64,000 nt of DNA. Source: Dactylosporangium roseum (lineage in GTDB: Bacteria; Actinomycetota; Actinomycetes; Mycobacteriales; Micromonosporaceae). The position numbers and the translations under genes are program-made. Shown here piece after piece: positions 60,164 to 64,000 of the stretch. Below the pieces are notes generated by a model. It did no database searches and was not told where the DNA came from. It saw only the letters and a program-made list of their open reading frames with translations. Position 1 is the first letter of the stretch. Every line of letters starts with the position of its first letter. The stretch lies in NCBI RefSeq assembly GCF_025264685.1, contig NZ_CP073721.1, positions 5,633,001 to 5,697,000 of the forward strand, given 5' to 3'.

Positions 60164-60693
60164 GACGAATCTCCCCGGATGCGCAGTTGCAGGTTGCGGC
60201 TCCGCTCGGCGGTCAGCTCGTAGATGTATCCGCCGATGACCACCTCAGCGTTCTTGCCACCGGTCAGCAGCGGCACCAGCCAGTTCTCGATCTCGGAGAC
60301 CGTCGTCTGGTCGTTGTTGAACGGCAGCGCCGCGAACCACAGCAGGAACGCCTTGCGCGCCGGGCTCACCTCCTGCTCGTCGGCGCTACGCGACCAGCCC
60401 TGCACTTCGCTGATGAGCCCGTCGCGGATCTGGACGAACACGGTGTACTCGTTTTCGCCCGCGACGAACTTGCACTCCCAGTTGTGTTCCTCCTTGCACG
60501 CGAAACCCTTGCCGGTCAACGCGTCGACGACTTTCTTACCCTGCAGCGTGGGTATGCACCCCGCGCCGCCGCACGAGGCGACGTACTTGGCCTTCGCGGC
60601 GTTGCCGCCGCCGAAGTAGCCGGCCGCCCCGCCGCCGCCGACCGCGACCAGCGCGACGGCGACCATGATGACGACGAGCCGACGCCAGGTCAT
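60160..60693 (-). CDS. Signal-anchored protein of unknown function
   Basis: This 177-residue protein has an N-terminal membrane/signal segment ('RLVVIMVAVALVAVGGGGAA'). An extracytoplasmic domain follows with four Cys ('VASCGGAGCIPTL', 'GFACKEEHNWECKFVAG') and 'YTVFVQIRDGLISEVQGWSR'. It is not recognised as a named family. The ATG overlaps the metalloprotease-like gene stop by one base, and its own stop overlaps the next start, so the three proteins are likely co-expressed and perhaps interact at the cell surface. Confidence 0.7.
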   Translation of the reverse strand: MTWRRLVVIMVAVALVAVGGGGAAGYFGGGNAAKAKYVASCGGAGCIPTLQGKKVVDALTGKGFACKEEHNWECKFVAGENEYTVFVQIRDGLISEVQGWSRSADEQEVSPARKAFLLWFAALPFNNDQTTVSEIENWLVPLLTGGKNAEVVIGGYIYELTAERSRNLQLRIRGDSS

Positions 60694-62036
60694 CAGGATC
60701 CTCCCCGGACGAACCCGGCCCAGCGCTTCTTGAAGTCGGCGCTCGACATGCCGAGCGCCTTCTTGCAGATGCCGTCGAAGGCCGGCGTGTCGACCATCTG
60801 CTCGTCCTCGAGGTCGACGTACTGCACGACCTGGTGGTAGAAGTCCACGACCGCGGCCCGGCCCTTGAGCTTCTCGACGCAGTCAAAGACCGTGCAACTG
60901 ACCGCGTAGTTGTAGCCGGAGTCGTCGTAGAACGTCCGCGAGTGCGGGATCGCGCCCTTGAACGACGCGGCGGCGTACTGGCGTGGCACGTCACCGCGCC
61001 CCTCGGTCCAGCGGGCGAATCCTTCGAGAGCCCAGCGCGGGGCGCCCAGCACCCACAGGCCGGGGCTGACGGCGGTGGCCCGGCTGGAGATGGCATGGGC
61101 CAGCTCGTGTCGCATGACCAACCGCGGGTCGTCGCCGATATCCTTGATGCGCCGCAGGTTCACCACAATGCGCGAGCCGGCGTACTGCTCGCGGTAGATT
61201 TCACCGGCCTGCCGCACCCCGTACTGCGGGATCTGGAAGCCCTCGACCGTCGGCGCGAAGTTGCTGGCCGCGCCGAGGCTGAACCACGAGGCGAAGTTCC
61301 TCTCGTCGTTGGTGAAGAACAGCACGTACCCCGGGAACCGGGTCCGGTCGCCCCACAGCGACTCCAGGGTCTTCGCCTCGGCCTCGGCGGGCACGGCGTA
61401 GCGGTCGAGATCGGTCACGCTGGCGTCGGCGATGAGGCAGACGTTGCCGGCGTGGCTGACCTTCAGCGGCGTGAGGTGCCAGGGCGCGTGCGCCGGCAGG
61501 CCGTTGGAGATGCCCAGTTGCTCGGCGTTGTCCGGGGTGAGCCCCGCCAGTTCGGTGATGACGAGCTTGCCGCCGCGCTTGACCGCCGAGACGCGGAACG
61601 TGCCCGCCGGCGAGACCCCGCCGGGCCCGGCGTCCGCGGTGAGCTGCACCACCTCGTGCACCGGTGCGAACTGGTACACCCCATTCTCGACCCTAGCGCC
61701 GTACACCCGCTTGGCGATGTAGCCGAACGCGGCGAGCTTCATCTGGCGCAGGTTGGCGAACACCATCTTCTGCTGCTCGATGAGCTTGGCGTTGTTGGGG
61801 TCGAGGTCGGCCAGGAAGGCCCGCTCGTCGCCCTTCTGCAGTGCGGCGGCGCGCCGGTCCAGCAGCGGCTGCAACGTCTGCCCGCCGACCTCGCCGGTCG
61901 CCCCACCAGCGTCACGGATCGTCGGACGCTTCCTCTTTTCCGCGCAGCCGACGAGGGCGAGGCCGCTCGCCACAAGCAGGGCACGCCTCGACCACTGCAG
62001 GCCGCACCCGGCCGGTACCGGATGATGTGCTGTCAC
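60693..62036 (-). CDS. Lipoprotein with HExxH metalloprotease-like motif
   Basis: This 447-residue protein starts with GTG 62036 (GGGGGACC upstream). A twin-arginine-like leader 'WSRRALLVASGLALVGC' ends in a lipobox (L-V-G-C), so the protein is lipid-anchored outside. The C-terminal half has 'LVMRHELAHAISSRA' with HELAH, then 'WALEGFARWTEGRGD' with a downstream Glu, the gluzincin pattern of peptidase-MA-like proteins. An N-terminal domain of about 200 residues ('LDRRAAALQKGDERAFLADL') precedes it. It is probably a surface zinc peptidase or a cell-wall-related enzyme; the substrate is unknown. Confidence 0.75.
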   Translation of the reverse strand: MTAHHPVPAGCGLQWSRRALLVASGLALVGCAEKRKRPTIRDAGGATGEVGGQTLQPLLDRRAAALQKGDERAFLADLDPNNAKLIEQQKMVFANLRQMKLAAFGYIAKRVYGARVENGVYQFAPVHEVVQLTADAGPGGVSPAGTFRVSAVKRGGKLVITELAGLTPDNAEQLGISNGLPAHAPWHLTPLKVSHAGNVCLIADASVTDLDRYAVPAEAEAKTLESLWGDRTRFPGYVLFFTNDERNFASWFSLGAASNFAPTVEGFQIPQYGVRQAGEIYREQYAGSRIVVNLRRIKDIGDDPRLVMRHELAHAISSRATAVSPGLWVLGAPRWALEGFARWTEGRGDVPRQYAAASFKGAIPHSRTFYDDSGYNYAVSCTVFDCVEKLKGRAAVVDFYHQVVQYVDLEDEQMVDTPAFDGICKKALGMSSADFKKRWAGFVRGGS

Positions 62037-62174
62037 GTGCTGGTCCCCCAGAAAGCCCGGATTCGGTACGGGTCGTCCCCTGCGCGAGCAGCCCACACTG
62101 TAGGCAGCCGCGCCGGGACGGCACATCCGGCGCTGGTTGGACTCGTTGGGCACAACCAGCGCGGTAGGCCGGCT

Positions 62175-62430
62175 ACACCCAGGGGTGGAGGGCGGGTGTG
62201 CATACCCGACAGCGACGTCCGCTGACCCGCGTCGGGTCGTCGGCCACGCCGTCGTCGCCGGGATGCCGCTCGGCGATGTACCCTGCCAGTTGCACGCCGG
62301 CCAGCAGATAGTTGTAGCGGGTGGTGTCCGGATGGTTCGCGGCCCGCAACGTGCGGTCCCAGTCCCGCAGGTAACCGGCCCGCACCGGCGCGAGTCCCGC
62401 GGTCAGCCTGTCGAGTTCGTAAATCCGGTT
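62175..62430 (-). pseudogene. Tyrosine recombinase (phage integrase) N-terminal fragment
   Basis: The reading 'VRAGYLRDWDRTLRAANHPD' followed by 'TTRYNYLLAGVQLAGYIAER' is the SAM-like core-binding start of actinobacterial tyrosine integrases. It shifts frame after 'DDPTRVS' and ends. The catalytic domain is absent. It sits beside an IS remnant, marking an old insertion site. Confidence 0.6.
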
Positions 62431-62433
62431 CGG

Positions 62434-62889
62434 CTACGCTGCCTGCGAGTATTCGTTGATCAGTCCGCCCAGGATCGGGCGTCGTCGGACTCGAGCGGTG
62501 TTGAGGTCAACGATCTGCGGCGGCGGGTTCGGTGGTCGCTGGTCGAGTGTCCGGTGTGGGCGGTGGCCGTTGTAGTGCGCGGTGTACCCGGTCAGGACGT
62601 TCGTCAGGTGCCGTTCGCCGGCGATGAGGATCCGGTCGGTGCACTCCCGCCGGACGGTGCCGACCCAGCGCTCCGCAACGGCGTTTACTCTCGGAGCTTG
62701 CGGCGGGGTGCGGAGCACGTCGATGCCGCGGCGGCAAACACCGCGTCGAAGGCCATGGTGAACTTGGTGTCTCGGTCCCGCAGCAGGAACCGTAGCTCGT
62801 TCGACGTCCTTCGCGCCGCCGTCCCGGGCTAGCTGGGTCAGCATCTGCAGGATCTGACGCAGGAGCAGGTACACCAGCGAGGCTGCCAT
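62434..62889 (-). pseudogene. DDE integrase-type transposase with internal deletion and frameshift
   Basis: It starts at ATG 62889 with 'MAASLVYLLLRQILQMLTQL' and 'ARDGGAKDVE', the usual beginning of a rve-core transposase common in Micromonospora. Instead of the HTH region it jumps directly to the catalytic core ('RDTKFT', 'GIDVLRTPP' in a shifted frame). It then reads 'NAVAERWVGTVRRECTDRI' (core Glu), 'HRPHRTLDQRPP' and 'RRRPILGGLINEYSQAA' to the natural TAG-side end. Several hundred central bases are lost. Confidence 0.8.
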
Positions 62890-63005
62890 GCCAGAGATCG
62901 TCCCAGCTACCGGTAGCTGAGCCACGGACAAATCCGCACGTCACAGCCACCGAACCGAATTTACGAGCCGCACAGGCTGAACGGGCCCCGCTCGAACCGT
63001 CGGTG

Positions 63006-64000
63006 TCAGGCCCGCCGCAGGCCGGGCCTGACCGGATCGCTGACGAACGATGCCACCGTCGACGAGGGCGACGATGTGGAGAGGATCGTCGTCACGGCCC
63101 GGAAGTCCGCACGTAGCTGGCCCGGGGTCAGCTCGACCGTGACGTATCCGCGGCCGTTGCCTGCGAACCGCAGATGCGGAGTCTCGGGCACGGGGTCGAA
63201 CTTGGCGGTCACCTTCTCGTCCACACCGATCCTCGACGACGACGAGATCGACGTGGTCGTGAACTCGACCCCGAGGGTCTTGGACGCCGGGTCGGAGAAG
63301 TCTCGCTTGAGGTCGGCCGCCCTGTGCTTGTGGATGTCGCCGGAGAGCACCACCGGGTGGCAGTTCGGGTTCGCGGCCATGCCGCGAAGGATGTTCTCGC
63401 GAGCGGCGCGGTAGCCGTCCCACTTGTCTTCCGGGTGGCCGATGTCCGGGTCGGCGAAGAACGGCACCTGCTGCGCCAGCACGTCCCAGGAGGCGCCGGT
63501 GTGCTTTAGGTGCTTCAGGAGCCAGCGTTCCTGCTGCGCGCCGAGGATCGTGCGGCTGGGGTCGTAGGCCTCGGGCGAGTCGGCGTCGGTGACCTGGTTG
63601 CTCCGGTACTGCCGGGTGTCCAGGATGGTGAACGTGGCCAGTTTGCCCCAGTACAATCGGCGGTACACCTGCATGTCCGACCCGCTCGGCCGCTGCGCCG
63701 ACCGCAGGGGCATGTGCTCCCAGTACGACTTGTAGGCGGCGGCCTTGCGGAGGCGGAACTCCTCGACCGTCGCGTCGGCGCCCTGCCCGGTCTCCGGTAT
63801 GTCACCGGCGTAGTTGCCGGAGACCTCGTGGTCGTCGAATGTGACCACGAACGGCGCGCTCGCGTGGATGGCCAGCATGTCCGGGTCCATGCGGACCTGG
63901 GCGATCCGCACGCGGTAGTCGGGCAGCGTCATGCACTCGCCGATGGGTAGGTGCTGACGTCCCACCGGCCCGGCCCCGTTGTCCTTCTCGTAGAAGTAGT
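63006..64000 (-). CDS. Alkaline phosphatase D (PhoD-like), C-terminal part
   Basis: The gene enters from beyond the window; 331 codons are visible. PhoD landmarks are 'VVTFDDHEVSGNYAGDIPE' (metal-binding DDHE), 'ATFTILDTRQYRSNQ', 'WDVLAQQVPFFADPD' and 'HPVVLSGDIHKHRAADL' (GDIH). PhoD enzymes are exported phosphodiesterases/phosphomonoesterases that use calcium and iron to release phosphate. The end at TGA 63006 is natural. No frameshift is seen. Confidence 0.9.
   Translation of the reverse strand, partial: YFYEKDNGAGPVGRQHLPIGECMTLPDYRVRIAQVRMDPDMLAIHASAPFVVTFDDHEVSGNYAGDIPETGQGADATVEEFRLRKAAAYKSYWEHMPLRSAQRPSGSDMQVYRRLYWGKLATFTILDTRQYRSNQVTDADSPEAYDPSRTILGAQQERWLLKHLKHTGASWDVLAQQVPFFADPDIGHPEDKWDGYRAARENILRGMAANPNCHPVVLSGDIHKHRAADLKRDFSDPASKTLGVEFTTTSISSSSRIGVDEKVTAKFDPVPETPHLRFAGNGRGYVTVELTPGQLRADFRAVTTILSTSSPSSTVASFVSDPVRPGLRRA

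Overview
The window is high-GC actinobacterial DNA with GTG/TTG starts and pervasive ATGA/GTGA gene overlaps. The XRE-NB-ARC-TPR and TIR-NB-ARC genes, the IS families and the glyoxalase-like gene are typical of Micromonosporaceae (Micromonospora/Actinoplanes type). This placement is an impression from gene content; no 16S gene is present and no search was run.

Layout. (1) 1-7.5 kb is a decayed accessory zone: the end of a DUF4397 gene, broken pieces of an IS1634 transposase, an RHS/YD-repeat protein, a serine recombinase and an IS1380 transposase, a doubly frameshifted ISAzo13 element, one intact XRE-NB-ARC-TPR gene, and a multiply frameshifted TIR-NB-ARC gene. (2) 7.7-13.3 kb holds a secreted SH3-like protein, a tightly overlapping three-gene operon in which a SEFIR (TIR-like) protein lies between two related unknown proteins, a VOC protein and a membrane-DUF952 fusion. 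(3) 13.6-19.8 kb: IS110 and PucR scraps, then a branched-chain-type ABC operon (livKHMGF) that runs into a deleted proline racemase/hydroxyproline epimerase gene and a GntR regulator. (4) 20.4-23.4 kb: TetR regulator, NmrA-like protein and two SDRs. (5) 23.7-31.1 kb: a biotin operon: bioB, a small Cys-rich protein in the BsaP position, a hotdog thioesterase, the ECF biotin transporter bioMNY, an adenylate-forming ligase, a thiolase-like protein and an MDR reductase. (6) 31.1-57.8 kb: a hybrid fatty-acyl/NRPS/PKS biosynthetic cluster made of two divergent operons. The minus arm carries an SDR, NRPS1 (T-Cy-A-T-E-like, predicted Cys), a secreted streptavidin homologue, a P450, two acyl-AMP ligases, a degenerate and an intact CFA-type methyltransferase, an ACP and an acyl-ACP desaturase. 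The plus arm carries NRPS2 (A-T-C-A-T), a PKS (KS-AT-KR-DH-ACP), a type II thioesterase and an MFS exporter. A second-copy-like hisS follows. (7) 59.4-64 kb: three membrane/secreted proteins including a metalloprotease-like lipoprotein, integrase and IS remnants, and the end of a PhoD phosphatase.

How it may work together (inference). The minus arm can activate a fatty acid, load it on the ACP, desaturate and alkylate it, and pass it to NRPS1, which condenses and cyclises Cys to a thiazoline. The plus arm would add a Ser-like residue, a second unit, and a reduced and dehydrated malonyl unit. The streptavidin homologue keeps every biotin-contact residue I can align, and a complete biotin synthesis/uptake operon lies next to the cluster. 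This resembles the known pairing of streptavidin with anti-biotin antibiotics: outside biotin is sequestered while a small molecule attacks a second point, and the producer keeps its own BioB and high-affinity importer. The hisS at the cluster edge is a candidate self-resistance gene. I found no tRNA, rRNA or CRISPR array.
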